Assembly (NCBI RefSeq): GCF_030285665.1
Contig: NZ_CP127295.1
Location: 8,122,001-8,186,000, forward strand
From: Amycolatopsis mongoliensis
GTDB lineage: Bacteria; Actinomycetota; Actinomycetes; Mycobacteriales; Pseudonocardiaceae
DNA length: 64,000 nucleotides
Direction of reading: 5' to 3'
Shown here piece by piece: positions 18,585-27,194 of this stretch. The position numbers and the translations under genes were made by a program. The stretch's first letter is position 1. Each line of letters starts with the position of its first letter. The notes beneath the pieces were generated by a model. It saw nothing but the letters and a program-made list of their open reading frames with translations, made no database searches and was not told the DNA's origin.

Positions 18585-19636
18585 CCGTCCCGGTCACGGT
18601 CCTGTCCGGCTTCCTCGGCGCGGGCAAGACGACGCTGCTCAACCACATCCTCGCCAACCGGGCGGGCCTGCGGGTGGCGGTGATCGTCAACGACATGAGC
18701 GAGGTCAACATCGACGCGGCGCTCGTGCGCTCGCAGGAGCGCCTCGTCGAGCTGACCAACGGGTGCATCTGCTGCACCCTGCGGGAGGACCTCCTCGAGG
18801 AGGTGGCAGCGCTCTGCGCGGACGACCGCTTCGACCACGTGCTGATCGAGTCGAGCGGGATCTCCGAGCCGATGCCGGTGGCGGCGACGTTCACGTTCCT
18901 GGACGCCGTCGCCCACCTCGACACGATGGTCACGGTGGTGGACGCGGCGAACTTCGCCCGCGAGCTCGCCGCCGGCGACTCGCTGGTGGAACGGCGGCTC
19001 CACCAGTACGCCGGCGACGAGCGGACGGTCAGCGACCTGCTGGTCGACCAGGTCGAGTTCGCCGACGTCCTGCTGCTCAACAAGACGGACCTCGTCCCGG
19101 ACGTCGACCGTCTCGTGGCGACGCTCCGGCGGCTCAACCCGGCCGCCGACGTCGTCACCGGCAGCTTCGGGGAGGTGCCCCTCGAGCGGGTCTTCGGGAC
19201 CGGCCGGTACGACGCCGAACGGGCGCAGGAGGCGCCGGGCTGGGTGGCCGAGCTGAACGGCGACCACGTGCCGGAGACCGAGGAGTACGGCATCTCGAGC
19301 GTGGTCTTCCGTGCGGCGCGGGCGTTCGACCCGGCGGCGCTGTGGGACTTCGTGACGCGGCGGCTGGACTCGGGCGAGTTCGGGACCGTGTTGCGGTCCA
19401 AGGGGTTCTTCGCGCTGGCGTCCCGCCCCGGGGTGACGGGCCTGTGGTCCCAGGCGGGGGCGGTGGCGCGGTTCGAGCCGCAGGGGGTGGCCGCGGAACC
19501 GCGGCAGGAGCTGGTGTTCATCGGCGTCGACCTGGCGGGCGACGCACTCCTGGCCGCCCTGCGGGACTGCCTCGGCGAAACGACCGGGCCGGACTCGTTC
19601 CCGGTCTGGGGCCCGCTCCACGAGCACCTCGCGTAA
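18581..19636 (+). CDS. CobW/COG0523-family GTPase (zinc metallochaperone type)
   Basis: The 351-residue protein keeps every G3E GTPase feature: Walker [11 protein letters not shown] (11-20), the metal site CICC (Cys62, Cys64, Cys65), NKTD specificity motif and a C-terminal CobW domain. Proteins of this class (ZigA, YeiR type) deliver or salvage zinc under starvation. GTG 18581 overlaps the rpmF stop (GTGA), so expression is tied to the zinc-free ribosomal proteins. The gene ends the Zur-controlled operon, before a strong palindrome. Confidence 0.92.
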   Translation: MTVPVTVLSGFLGAGKTTLLNHILANRAGLRVAVIVNDMSEVNIDAALVRSQERLVELTNGCICCTLREDLLEEVAALCADDRFDHVLIESSGISEPMPVAATFTFLDAVAHLDTMVTVVDAANFARELAAGDSLVERRLHQYAGDERTVSDLLVDQVEFADVLLLNKTDLVPDVDRLVATLRRLNPAADVVTGSFGEVPLERVFGTGRYDAERAQEAPGWVAELNGDHVPETEEYGISSVVFRAARAFDPAALWDFVTRRLDSGEFGTVLRSKGFFALASRPGVTGLWSQAGAVARFEPQGVAAEPRQELVFIGVDLAGDALLAALRDCLGETTGPDSFPVWGPLHEHLA

Positions 19637-19652
19637 GTCCCCTACCGCTGTC

Positions 19653-19698
19653 GTCGTGAGTGTTTAGGGCGGTTAGAACCGCCCTAAACACTCACGAC
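19653..19698. terminator. Perfect 22-bp palindrome after the CobW operon
   Basis: Arms 19653-19674 and 19677-19698 are perfect inverted repeats around AG. The layout, the first ten bases and the TT-AG-AA centre are the same as at 95-140, while the middle of each arm differs. It lies between two genes of the same strand and probably terminates the Zur operon. Confidence 0.75.
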
Positions 19699-19724
19699 CG
19701 GGTCGGGCGAATCATCCGAGTTGA

Positions 19725-19752
19725 TCAACCCAGGTTTATCAGTCTAGGTTGA
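19725..19752. promoter_or_regulatory. Putative MarR operator
   Basis: TCAACCCAG (19725-19733) and CTAGGTTGA (19744-19752) form an inverted repeat with one mismatch and a 10-bp spacer. It ends six bases before the preferred MarR start, the expected place for autorepression of the marR-MFS-hydrolase operon. Confidence 0.6.
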
Positions 19753-19757
19753 CGATC

Positions 19758-20192
19758 GTGACGGATGAGGAGCTGCTCCAGGTGAGCACCGACCTGCGCG
19801 TCGCCCTCGGGCGGCTGGTCCGGCGGCTGCGCCAGGGCTACGTCGTCGGCGAGCTGACCCTGCCCGAACGGTCGGTGCTCTCCCGGCTCGACCGGGAGGG
19901 CCCCGCCACGCCGGGCTGCCTGGCCGACCTCGAACGCGTCAAACCGCAGGCCATGGGCGTCACGCTCGCCGGGCTCGTCGAGCGCGGGCTCGTCGAGCGG
20001 CGCAAGGACGACTCCGACGGCCGCAAGGTGCTGATGTCGGTCACGGCCGCGGGGGTCAAGCTGCTCACCGACCGCCGGTCGCGCACCACCCAGCTGATGG
20101 CGACCGCGCTGGCCGAGAAGTTCACCGCGGCCGAGCAGCGTGAGCTCGTCGCCGCCATCCCGCTGATCGAGCGGCTGGCGGACGAGCTGTGA
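19758..20192 (+). CDS. MarR-family regulator
   Basis: The product has 144 residues from GTG 19758. The winged helix is clear: LPERSVLSRLDREGPATPGC, ADLERVKPQAMGVTLAGLVE, then the wing VERRKDDSDGRKVLMSVT. It should bind DNA as a dimer and be released by a small molecule. A TTG nine bases earlier lies inside the putative operator and is less likely. The stop overlaps the transporter start (GTGA), so the efflux pump is its probable target. Confidence 0.9.
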   Translation: MTDEELLQVSTDLRVALGRLVRRLRQGYVVGELTLPERSVLSRLDREGPATPGCLADLERVKPQAMGVTLAGLVERGLVERRKDDSDGRKVLMSVTAAGVKLLTDRRSRTTQLMATALAEKFTAAEQRELVAAIPLIERLADEL

Positions 20193-21883
20193 CGACGACG
20201 CGGACCACGAACAGCCGCTACAAGTGGGTCGCGCTCTCCAACACCACGCTCGGCGTGCTGATGTCCGCGCTCGACGGCTCGATCGTCATCATCTCGCTGC
20301 CGGCCATCTTCCGCGGCATCGGCCTCGACCCCCTCGCGCCGGGCAACATCGGCTACCTGCTCTGGATGATCCTCGGCTACCTGCTGGTGCAGGCGGTGCT
20401 GGTGGTGACGCTCGGGCGGCTCGGCGACATGTTCGGCCGGGTCAAGATGTACAACCTCGGCTTCGTCGTGTTCAGCGTCGCGTCGGTGGCGCTGTCGTTC
20501 GACCCGTTCCACGCCGGCGGCGGCGCGCTGTGGCTGATCGGCTGGCGGGTCGTGCAGGCCGTCGGCGGATCGATGCTGACGGCGAACTCGGCCGCCATCC
20601 TGACCGACGCCTTCCCCACCGAACAACGCGGGATGGCACTGGGCGTCAACCAGATCACCGCGCTGGCCGGGCAGTTCCTCGGCCTGGTCGTCGGCGGGCT
20701 GCTGGCCGAGATCGACTGGCGCGCGGTGTTCTGGGTCAGTGTCCCGTTCGGGCTGCTCGGCACGATCTGGTCGATCCGCAGCCTCCGCGAGGTCGGCACG
20801 CCGAAGCGCGCGAAGGTCGACTGGGGCGGCAACATCACCTTCGCCGCCGGGACCGCGTTGCTGCTGGCCGCCATCACCTGCGGCATCCAGCCCTACGGCG
20901 GCGCCGCCACCGGCTGGGGCAGCCCGTGGGTGCTCGGCGGGATCGGCGCCGGCGTGCTGCTGCTCCTGCTGTTCGGCGTCATCGAAACCCGCGTCGCGGC
21001 GCCGATGTTCCAGCTTTCGCTGTTCAAGATCCGCGCGTTCGCCGCCGGCAACGTCGCCGCGTTGCTGACTTCGGTCGCCCGTGGTGGCATGCAGTTCATG
21101 CTCATCATCTGGCTGCAGGGGATCTGGCTGCCCCTGCACGGCTACGACTACGAGCGGACCCCGCTGTGGGCGGGCATCTACCTGCTGCCGCTGACCGTCG
21201 GGTTCCTCCTCGCGGGGCCGGTGTCGGGCTACCTGTCCGACCGGTTCGGCGCGCGGCTGTTCTCCACCGGCGGCCTGCTGCTGGTCGCGGCGGCGTTCCT
21301 CGGGCTCCTGGCGCTGCCGGTGGACTTCCCGTACCCGGCGTTCGCCGCGCTGCTCGTGGTCAGCGGGATCGGCCAGGGCATGTTCTCCGCGCCCAACACC
21401 TCGGCCATCATGAGCAGCGTGCCGACCGAGCAGCGCGGGGTCGCCTCCGGCATGCGCGCGACGTTCCAGAACTCCGGGACGTCGTTGTCGATCGGCGTGT
21501 TCTTCTCGCTGATGATCGCCGGGCTCGCGTCTTCGCTGCCGCAGACCCTCACCAGCGGGCTGCAGGCCCACGGCGTCCCGGCGGCCGTCGCCGACGGCGT
21601 CGCCCAGCTGCCGCCGGTGAGCACGCTGTTCGCCGCGTTCCTCGGCAGCAACCCGGTCGGGCACCTGCTCGGCCCGGACGTCCTGGCCGGGCTCTCCCCA
21701 GCCGACCGCTCGGCCCTGACCGGCGGGGAATTCTTCCCGCAGCTGGTGTCCGGCCCGTTCCACCACGGCCTGGTGGTCGTGTTCACAGCGGCCGCGGTGA
21801 TGGCCGTCGTCGCCGCGGTGGCCTCCGCTTCGCGCGGCGCGCGGTACTTCCACACCCCCGAGGGAACGAAGGAGAACAGATGA
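20189..21883 (+). CDS. MFS drug efflux transporter, DHA2 type (14 TMS)
   Basis: The 564-residue protein has the length and hydropathy of 14-helix DHA2 exporters. It shows motif C-like and A-like segments: LDGSIVIISLPAI in helix 1 and GRLGDMFGRVKMY after helix 2, and a repeat SGYLSDRFGAR in the second half. It would export drugs or toxic small molecules by proton antiport. GTG 20189 overlaps the marR stop, and the stop overlaps the hydrolase start (ATGA). Substrate is unknown. Confidence 0.92.
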   Translation: MTTTRTTNSRYKWVALSNTTLGVLMSALDGSIVIISLPAIFRGIGLDPLAPGNIGYLLWMILGYLLVQAVLVVTLGRLGDMFGRVKMYNLGFVVFSVASVALSFDPFHAGGGALWLIGWRVVQAVGGSMLTANSAAILTDAFPTEQRGMALGVNQITALAGQFLGLVVGGLLAEIDWRAVFWVSVPFGLLGTIWSIRSLREVGTPKRAKVDWGGNITFAAGTALLLAAITCGIQPYGGAATGWGSPWVLGGIGAGVLLLLLFGVIETRVAAPMFQLSLFKIRAFAAGNVAALLTSVARGGMQFMLIIWLQGIWLPLHGYDYERTPLWAGIYLLPLTVGFLLAGPVSGYLSDRFGARLFSTGGLLLVAAAFLGLLALPVDFPYPAFAALLVVSGIGQGMFSAPNTSAIMSSVPTEQRGVASGMRATFQNSGTSLSIGVFFSLMIAGLASSLPQTLTSGLQAHGVPAAVADGVAQLPPVSTLFAAFLGSNPVGHLLGPDVLAGLSPADRSALTGGEFFPQLVSGPFHHGLVVVFTAAAVMAVVAAVASASRGARYFHTPEGTKENR

Positions 21884-22620
21884 CCGACGAGATCGTCGCC
21901 GGGACCGTCACCATCACCGGCCACGGCGGTGACGAACTCGAGGCCTACCTGGCCAAGCCGACCGACGAAACCCCGCGCGGCGGCGTCGTGGTGATCCACC
22001 ACATGCCCGGCTACGACGCGTCGACGAAGGAGATGGTGCGCCGCTTCGCGGTCGAGGGCTACAACGCGCTCTGTCCGAACCTGTACACGCGCGAAGCACC
22101 GGGCGCGGACCCCGACGACGCGGCCGCCACGGTCCGCGCCGCCGGCGGCGTCCCGGACGACCGGCTCGTCGGCGACGTCTCGGGCGCGGCCGACTACCTT
22201 CGCGCCCTCGAGAACGCCAACGGCAAGATCGGCGTCATCGGGCACTGCTCGGGCGGGCGTCAGGCGTTCCTCTCCGCGTGCTCGCTCGACATCGACGCGG
22301 CGGTCGACTGCTACGGCGCGTTCGTCGTCGCCGACCCGCCCGAGGCCATGAAGCAGATGAAGCCGCTGCTCGGCCTGGCCCCGCAGCTGTCGTGCCCGCT
22401 GCTGGGCATCTTCGGCGCCGACGACCAGTTCCCCAGCCCCGACGAAGTCGCGGTCCTGGCGGCCGAGCTGGAGAAGCTGGGCAAGGAGCACGAGTTCCAC
22501 ACCTACGCGGACGCGGGCCACTCGTTCTTCGCCGTCGACCGCCCGAGCTACCGGCCGGAAGCCGCGAAGGACGGCTGGGAACGCATCTTCGACTTCTATT
22601 CCCGCACGCTCACGGCCTGA
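21880..22620 (+). CDS. Dienelactone hydrolase family protein
   Basis: The 246-residue protein carries the dienelactone hydrolase catalytic triad: Cys123 in IGHCSGGR, an aspartate in FGADDQF (about 182) and His214 in DAGHSFF. Cys123 matches the numbering of the classical enzyme. It would hydrolyse a lactone or ester; the usual role is in aromatic ring-cleavage pathways, but context with an exporter suggests detoxification. ATG 21880 has AAGGAG upstream. The stop codon is exactly the left end of an IS110 insertion (CTGA at 22617-22620). Confidence 0.92.
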   Translation: MTDEIVAGTVTITGHGGDELEAYLAKPTDETPRGGVVVIHHMPGYDASTKEMVRRFAVEGYNALCPNLYTREAPGADPDDAAATVRAAGGVPDDRLVGDVSGAADYLRALENANGKIGVIGHCSGGRQAFLSACSLDIDAAVDCYGAFVVADPPEAMKQMKPLLGLAPQLSCPLLGIFGADDQFPSPDEVAVLAAELEKLGKEHEFHTYADAGHSFFAVDRPSYRPEAAKDGWERIFDFYSRTLTA

Positions 22621-22643
22621 GAGACATCCCAGGAGCGTAGATG

Positions 22644-23867
22644 TCAAGCAGCGATGTTCTCGGGGTGATGCGACCAGGCGGTTGTCTCGTCGTAGAGGGT
22701 GCCGGTTTTGAGGCAGCCATGCAGGATCCCGACGAGGCGGTTGGCGAGCTGGCGCAGAGCGGCGTTGTGGCCGGCGCCGCGGGCTCGGTGCCGGTCGTAG
22801 CAGGCGCGTGCGCCGGGCGAGCGTCTGAGCGCGCTGAACGCCTGGGTCAGCAGGGCGTCGATGAGCCGGTCGTTGTGCACGAACCGGGCCAGCGCGACCT
22901 TCTTCTTGCCCGAGGCTCGGGTGATCGGAGAAGTCCCGGCGTAGTTCTTGCGGGCCTTGGCGGTGGCATAGCGGTCGGGGTCGTCGCCGAACTCTGCGAG
23001 CACCCGGGCGCCGAGGATCGGCCCCAGACCAGGCTGGGACGCGATGATCTCAGCGGCCGGGTGCTGCCCAAAATAGGCCTCGACCTGCCCCTGCAAGGTC
23101 TTGACCTGAGCGTCCAAGACGGTCAGGACCGCGATCAGCGCCTGGACCGAGGCGGCGTGGGCAGCGGCCACGACATCCGGCTGGGTGAGGTGCTCGGCGC
23201 GCAGCGCGGCCTGGATCTCCGCCGCTTTCCCGGCGATGCTCTTGCGGCGCGCCCGCTTCAACGCGCCGCTGATCTGCGCGATCGTCAGCCGGGCGGCCTG
23301 AGCCGGGGTGGGGGCTTTGGCCAGCAGTTCCAGAGTGTCGGCGGCGTCGAGGTCGGTGAACGCGACCAGCGCGGCGGGAAAGTAGTCCCGCAGCGCGTGC
23401 CGCAACCGCTGGGTGTGGCGAGTCCGTTCCCAGATCAGGGTTTTATGGGTACGGGTCACGACCTTGACGGCCTCGGCCCGCGCGGAGTCCCCGGCGACCG
23501 GCCGCAACTCGTGGCCGTGGGTGCGCACCATGTCAGCCAGCACGTGCGCGTCGCCGGCGTCGCTTTTAGCGCCCGAGACTCCCAGCCGGTCGCGGAACCT
23601 GGCCGCCTGCAACGGGTTGACCGCCAGCACCGTGTAACCGGCAGCGACCAGCGCCGCGACCCAGGGTCCTCGGTCGGTCTCGATACCGACCAGCACCTCG
23701 ACCTCATCGGCGTCGTCTCCGGCCAGCTCACCGATCATCGTGTGCAACCGAGTCATCCCCGTCACGCCTTCGGGCAGCCGGGCCTTGACCAGTCTGCGGC
23801 CGGAGCCGTCCATCACCTCCACATCGTGATGGTCTTCAGCCCAGTCGTCTCCTACGAACAGCCGCAA
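22644..23867 (-). CDS. IS110-family transposase (DEDD and serine type)
   Basis: The 407-residue protein has the N-terminal DEDD RuvC-like domain: FVGDDWAEDHHDV, VLVGIETDRGPW and SDAGDAHVLADMVR. The C-terminal Tnp_20 domain (ASQPGLGPILGARVLAEFGD) carries the conserved GTSPITRASGKKK with the probable nucleophilic serine. The TTG start at 23867 is supported by GGGAGGATCG upstream. The frame is intact, so the element could be active. Such recombinases are directed by an RNA encoded in the non-coding side of the element. Confidence 0.93.
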   Translation of the reverse strand: MRLFVGDDWAEDHHDVEVMDGSGRRLVKARLPEGVTGMTRLHTMIGELAGDDADEVEVLVGIETDRGPWVAALVAAGYTVLAVNPLQAARFRDRLGVSGAKSDAGDAHVLADMVRTHGHELRPVAGDSARAEAVKVVTRTHKTLIWERTRHTQRLRHALRDYFPAALVAFTDLDAADTLELLAKAPTPAQAARLTIAQISGALKRARRKSIAGKAAEIQAALRAEHLTQPDVVAAAHAASVQALIAVLTVLDAQVKTLQGQVEAYFGQHPAAEIIASQPGLGPILGARVLAEFGDDPDRYATAKARKNYAGTSPITRASGKKKVALARFVHNDRLIDALLTQAFSALRRSPGARACYDRHRARGAGHNAALRQLANRLVGILHGCLKTGTLYDETTAWSHHPENIAA

Positions 23868-24106
23868 CGATCCTCCCGATCTCGATCACCCTTGAGCAGC
23901 CGGCGGGAGAACCATCAGCGACCTAATCAAACAGTGCTCCCGCCGGTAACACGCGGGGCACGACATCCCAGTAGCGATCAACTCTCCCAGCCAACCAGCA
24001 GGGGCACGGTCTCTCATCAGGACTCACGCGTCCAGGACTGTCGAGTGCTCACCTGCCGGCCGGCTACCGACCAGGAGTCTGCCGGATGGCTCACTCCCAG
24101 AACTGA
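23868..24106 (-). ncRNA. IS110 long non-coding end; candidate bridge RNA region
   Basis: These 239 bp upstream of the transposase carry no credible protein. A perfect 10-bp stem pairs 23900-23909 (CCGGCGGGAG) with 23937-23946, closing a 27-base loop. Bases 23922-23929 in that loop (CCTAATCA) are the exact reverse complement of 24104-24111, which spans the insertion junction, and TCAG (23915-23918) is the complement of the CTGA core. A second segment, 23962-23976, matches the element's other end at 14 of 15 positions. This agrees with target- and donor-guide loops of a bridge RNA, but the transcript and its strand are inferred. Confidence 0.45.
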
Positions 24107-24119
24107 TTAGGACTTCGCC

Positions 24120-24392
24120 ATGTGCACTTACCTGACCGAGAAGTTCGAGCTCGAAGGCAGCGGCAAGGGCGCCCGCGGCTGGTTCCGCCTGAACGAGGGC
24201 ACCGTGTACGTCGACCACCCGGTCCACGCGCCGTACGGGCACACGGTGAACATCGACTTCCGCAACCCGGGCCTGGGCGCCTCGGCCCGCGTCGCGTTGG
24301 AACTGACCGAAGAGGACGCGCTCGCGCTGGCGGACGCGATCCACGCGGCCGTCAAGTCCGCCCCCGCAGGCCTGGCTTCCCGCAACCAGTAG
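24120..24392 (+). CDS. DUF6295-type small protein
   Basis: The 90-residue protein begins MCTYLTEKFELEGSGKGARG and contains YVDHPVHAPYGHTVNIDF and a C-terminal acidic helix. It resembles the DUF6295 family, whose role is unknown and which I recall near dienelactone hydrolases. AGGA (24109-24112) precedes ATG 24120. Before the IS110 insertion it would have started 13 bp after the hydrolase stop. Its promoter is now separated by the element, so expression may depend on read-through or a promoter in the IS end. Confidence 0.75.
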   Translation: MCTYLTEKFELEGSGKGARGWFRLNEGTVYVDHPVHAPYGHTVNIDFRNPGLGASARVALELTEEDALALADAIHAAVKSAPAGLASRNQ

Positions 24393-24399
24393 CCCCGGT

Positions 24400-24450
24400 C
24401 CGTGAATGTCGCATTGAGGGACTCTACGTCTCTCAATGCGACATTCACGG
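24400..24450. terminator. Palindrome between convergent genes
   Basis: Nineteen-base arms (24400-24418 and 24432-24450) pair perfectly around a 13-base loop. The TGA of the convergent lyase gene lies inside the right arm, and the DUF6295 stop is eight bases before the left arm. It should act as a bidirectional terminator. Confidence 0.72.
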
Positions 24451-25860
24451 CGTGTACAGGGCGCCGAGGAACTCCAGGAGGAGGCGCTCGCGGAGGGGCG
24501 GTGGTGCCGTTGCGAGGAGCGCGTTGATCGGGGCCATCCGGTCCGGGAGGCCGGCCGCGCCGCCCAGGCCCGCCGCGGCCAGGAGGCCCGCGAACTGCTC
24601 CGACGTCAGCGTCGCCGGGTCCAGGGCCGCCACGAAGTCGGCCACCGCGGGATCGATCAGCACCGGGCCGGCCGCGCGGGCCGCGTCGACCGAGGCCGCG
24701 AGGTCGGTCAGGAACTCCTTCTCGCTGCCGTGGTTGGCCGCCGTCACCGTCAGGTGCAGGTTCACCGGAGACGCTTCGAAGGCGAACTGCGGCTGGACGT
24801 ACCAGCCGCGCGTCTTCATTTCGTCCGCGACCGTGAAGAGGTCGAAGCCGTCGTCGCCGGTGAACGCGATCAGCGTCGACACCGGATCGCCCAGCACCCG
24901 CAGGCCGTCGATGTCGGAGACACCGGCCCGGATCCGGGAAACCGCTTCCCGCGCCGAAGCGGCCAGGCTCAGGTAGCCGTCCTCGCCGAGGTGACGGACC
25001 ACCGCCCACGCCGCGGCCAGCGGTCCGCCCGAGCGCGTGCTCTGGATCGTCGTGTTCAGCATCGTGTAGCCCGGCCAGGCTGCGCTCGCGAAGTAGTGCG
25101 AGCGCCGCAGCTCGGCCGACGCGTGCAGCAGCACCGACGTGCCCTTGGGGCAGTACGCGTACTTGTGCAGGTCCACCGATATGCTCGTGACGCCGGGAAC
25201 GCGGAAGTCGAACAGCGGGACGTCGGCGCCGAGGCGGGCGAAGTAGGGCAGGACCCAGCCGCCGATGCACGCGTCGACGTGCATCCGCACGCCCCGCGCC
25301 GAAGCCGCCGCGGCGATCTCGGCCACCGGGTCGAGGACGCCGTGCGCGTACGACGGCGCGCTCGCCACCACCAGCACCGTGGAGTCGTCGATCGCCGCCG
25401 CCATCGCCGCCGGGTCGGCGCGGAAGGTCACCGGGTCGACCGGGACGTCGATGCGGCGCAGCCCGAACAGGTGCGCCGCCTTGTGGAACGCCGCGTGCGC
25501 GGTGGTCGGCAGCACGATCGACGGCGCAGCGATCGAAGGGTGCGCGTCGCGAGCGGCGAGAACCGCCAGCAGGCACGACTCCGTGCCACCGGAAGTCACC
25601 GAGCCGACCACGCCCGGGACGTCGCCGAGCAGAGCAGAAGCCGCGGCGACGAGGTCGTTCTCCATCCGCAGCAGGCTGGGGAACGCCGTCGGGTCGAGTC
25701 CGTTGGCCGACGACGCCAGCGCGTGCGCGGCGGCCCCCAGGGAGTCCACTTCGGACAGACCACTGTCGTAGACGTAGGCGAGCGTGCGGCCGCCGTGCGT
25801 CGGCAGGTCACCCGCGCGCAGTTCCCGCAGCGCCGCGAGGATGTCCTCAGGCGGGTTCAT
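24445..25860 (-). CDS. PLP-dependent lyase, sphingosine-1-phosphate lyase-like
   Basis: The 471-residue protein is a fold-type I PLP decarboxylase/lyase. Motifs fit the sphingosine-1-phosphate lyase branch: SGGTESCLLA, VDACIGGWVLPYF, SISVDLHKYAYCPKG with the PLP lysine Lys233, and NTTIQSTRSGGPLAA. It would cleave a phosphorylated sphingoid base to a fatty aldehyde and phosphoethanolamine. Related amino-acid decarboxylases are the alternative. Its ATG overlaps the transporter stop by 14 bp. With the ceramidase and sphingomyelinase upstream the lyase assignment is strengthened; no sphingosine kinase gene was found. Confidence 0.78.
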   Translation of the reverse strand: MNPPEDILAALRELRAGDLPTHGGRTLAYVYDSGLSEVDSLGAAAHALASSANGLDPTAFPSLLRMENDLVAAASALLGDVPGVVGSVTSGGTESCLLAVLAARDAHPSIAAPSIVLPTTAHAAFHKAAHLFGLRRIDVPVDPVTFRADPAAMAAAIDDSTVLVVASAPSYAHGVLDPVAEIAAAASARGVRMHVDACIGGWVLPYFARLGADVPLFDFRVPGVTSISVDLHKYAYCPKGTSVLLHASAELRRSHYFASAAWPGYTMLNTTIQSTRSGGPLAAAWAVVRHLGEDGYLSLAASAREAVSRIRAGVSDIDGLRVLGDPVSTLIAFTGDDGFDLFTVADEMKTRGWYVQPQFAFEASPVNLHLTVTAANHGSEKEFLTDLAASVDAARAAGPVLIDPAVADFVAALDPATLTSEQFAGLLAAAGLGGAAGLPDRMAPINALLATAPPPLRERLLLEFLGALYTP

Positions 25861-27160
25861 GGCGCGGCTCCAGCACCTTGCGCCGCAGCAGCGGCAGGGC
25901 CAGCGCGATGAGCACGCCGGGGACGATCGACGCGCCGACGAGGATCGCCACGATCGCGCTGTGCGGCTGGGCCGCCGTGGCGTCCGTGCTCGACACGTAC
26001 CCGCCGAACGCGAGGATGAGCGCCCAGAGCCCACCGCCGAAGGCCAGCCCGAGCGTCTCCCCCGCGGTCCACACGCCGGCCGCGATCCCGGCGCGGGTCT
26101 CGCCGGTCCGCTCTTCCTCGGCGGTGATCAGGTCGGGCAGGATGGCCAGCGGGAACACCGAGATCCCGGCGTACCCGACCCCGCACAGCGCGACGAAGAC
26201 GAACGACACGACGAGCGGGATCGACTGGGCGAACACCAGGCCCAGCAGCCCGACCGCGAACGCCGCCGTCGCCAGGCGGAAGCCGTTGAGCTTGCCGACC
26301 CGGTCGCCCAGCCGCGGCCACAGCGGCATGGTGACCAGGGCCGGGCCGACGAAGATCACGAACAGGATCGTGCCGTAGCCCTCGCTGCCGAGGATGCGCT
26401 GGGCGAAGAACGGGATCGCGGCGAGCACCGTGCCGATGCCCAGCGCCTGGATGAAGTACGTGCCGAGCAGCCAGCGGAACGGCCGCCAGCCGGCCAGCGT
26501 CCGCACCAGCTCCTTCACGCTCACGGTGTTCGGCCGCAGCGAACCGACCGGCGCGTCCTTCAGCCCGAAGTACACCAGCAGCGTCGCGGCCAGCACGATC
26601 AGCCCGATCACCACGGCCATCACCCGGTAGCCGGCGACCCCGCCGACGCCGGTGCTGATCGCCGGGGCACCGCCGCCGCAGATCAGGATCGTCACGGCCA
26701 GCACGCCGATCCGGACGCTGGTGAGCTTCGTCCGCTCGGTCGCCGACTCGGTCAGCTCGGCGGGCAGCGCGTTGAACGGCACCTGGAACAGCGCGTACGC
26801 CGTGGCGCAGGCGGCGAACGTGATCGCCACGTACAGCGCGTCCGGCAGCGGGTTCCCGAACCCGGGGTGGGCGAACATCGCCGCGAACAGGATCGCGACG
26901 CCGATGCCGCCGACGAGCAGGAAGCGCCGCCTGCTGCCGGTCTTGATCAGGTCGGCGTCGGACAGCCGGCCCGCGATCGGGTTGAACAGCACGTCCCAGG
27001 CCTTGGGCACGAACACGATCGCGGCAGCCCAGCCCGCGGGCACGGCCATCGTGTCGGTCAGGTACTTGACCAGGACCAGGCCGGGGACCGTGCCGAAGGA
27101 CCCGGTGACGAACGAGCCGAGCGAATAGCGGAACCTCGTCCGGCCGGACAGCGTCGCCAT
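25847..27160 (-). CDS. MFS transporter of the GPH/MFS_2 type
   Basis: The 437-residue protein has 12 predicted membrane helices. The loop after helix 2 reads NPIAGRLSDADLIKTGSRRR, typical of the glycoside-pentoside-hexuronide cation symporter group, which also includes lysophospholipid carriers. ATG 27160 has GAGGAGG upstream. It stands between the sphingomyelinase and the lyase, so it probably takes up a breakdown product of sphingolipids such as sphingosine. That substrate is an inference from context only. Confidence 0.82.
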   Translation of the reverse strand: MATLSGRTRFRYSLGSFVTGSFGTVPGLVLVKYLTDTMAVPAGWAAAIVFVPKAWDVLFNPIAGRLSDADLIKTGSRRRFLLVGGIGVAILFAAMFAHPGFGNPLPDALYVAITFAACATAYALFQVPFNALPAELTESATERTKLTSVRIGVLAVTILICGGGAPAISTGVGGVAGYRVMAVVIGLIVLAATLLVYFGLKDAPVGSLRPNTVSVKELVRTLAGWRPFRWLLGTYFIQALGIGTVLAAIPFFAQRILGSEGYGTILFVIFVGPALVTMPLWPRLGDRVGKLNGFRLATAAFAVGLLGLVFAQSIPLVVSFVFVALCGVGYAGISVFPLAILPDLITAEEERTGETRAGIAAGVWTAGETLGLAFGGGLWALILAFGGYVSSTDATAAQPHSAIVAILVGASIVPGVLIALALPLLRRKVLEPRHEPA

Positions 27161-27194
27161 GGTCCTCCTCGCAGAGCGGAATCCGATCAGGCAC

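Larger units (their letters stand above)
22621..24106 (-). mobile_element. IS110-family insertion sequence splitting an operon
   Basis: The element is 1,486 bp including one copy of the junction tetranucleotide. CTGA occurs at 22617-22620 and 24103-24106; removing 22621-24106 joins the hydrolase stop codon to TTAGGACTTCGCC and the ATG of the DUF6295 gene, restoring a tight operon. There are no terminal inverted repeats, as expected for IS110. The transposase lies on the minus strand with a short 3' side (about 23 bp) and a long 5' non-coding side (about 239 bp). GACATCCCAG-AGCG near the right-end terminus (22623-22637) recurs with one mismatch inside the long non-coding side (23962-23976). 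Confidence 0.82.

Noticed and set aside
20224..21879. N-terminal extension of the dienelactone hydrolase frame
   Set aside because: It is an alternate frame of the MFS transporter; the hydrolase starts at ATG 21880 with AAGGAG upstream.
22623..23976. GACATCCCAG repeats as target-site duplication of the IS
   Set aside because: The second copy lies well inside the non-coding end, and the CTGA junction gives a better reconstruction; the repeat fits a donor guide instead.
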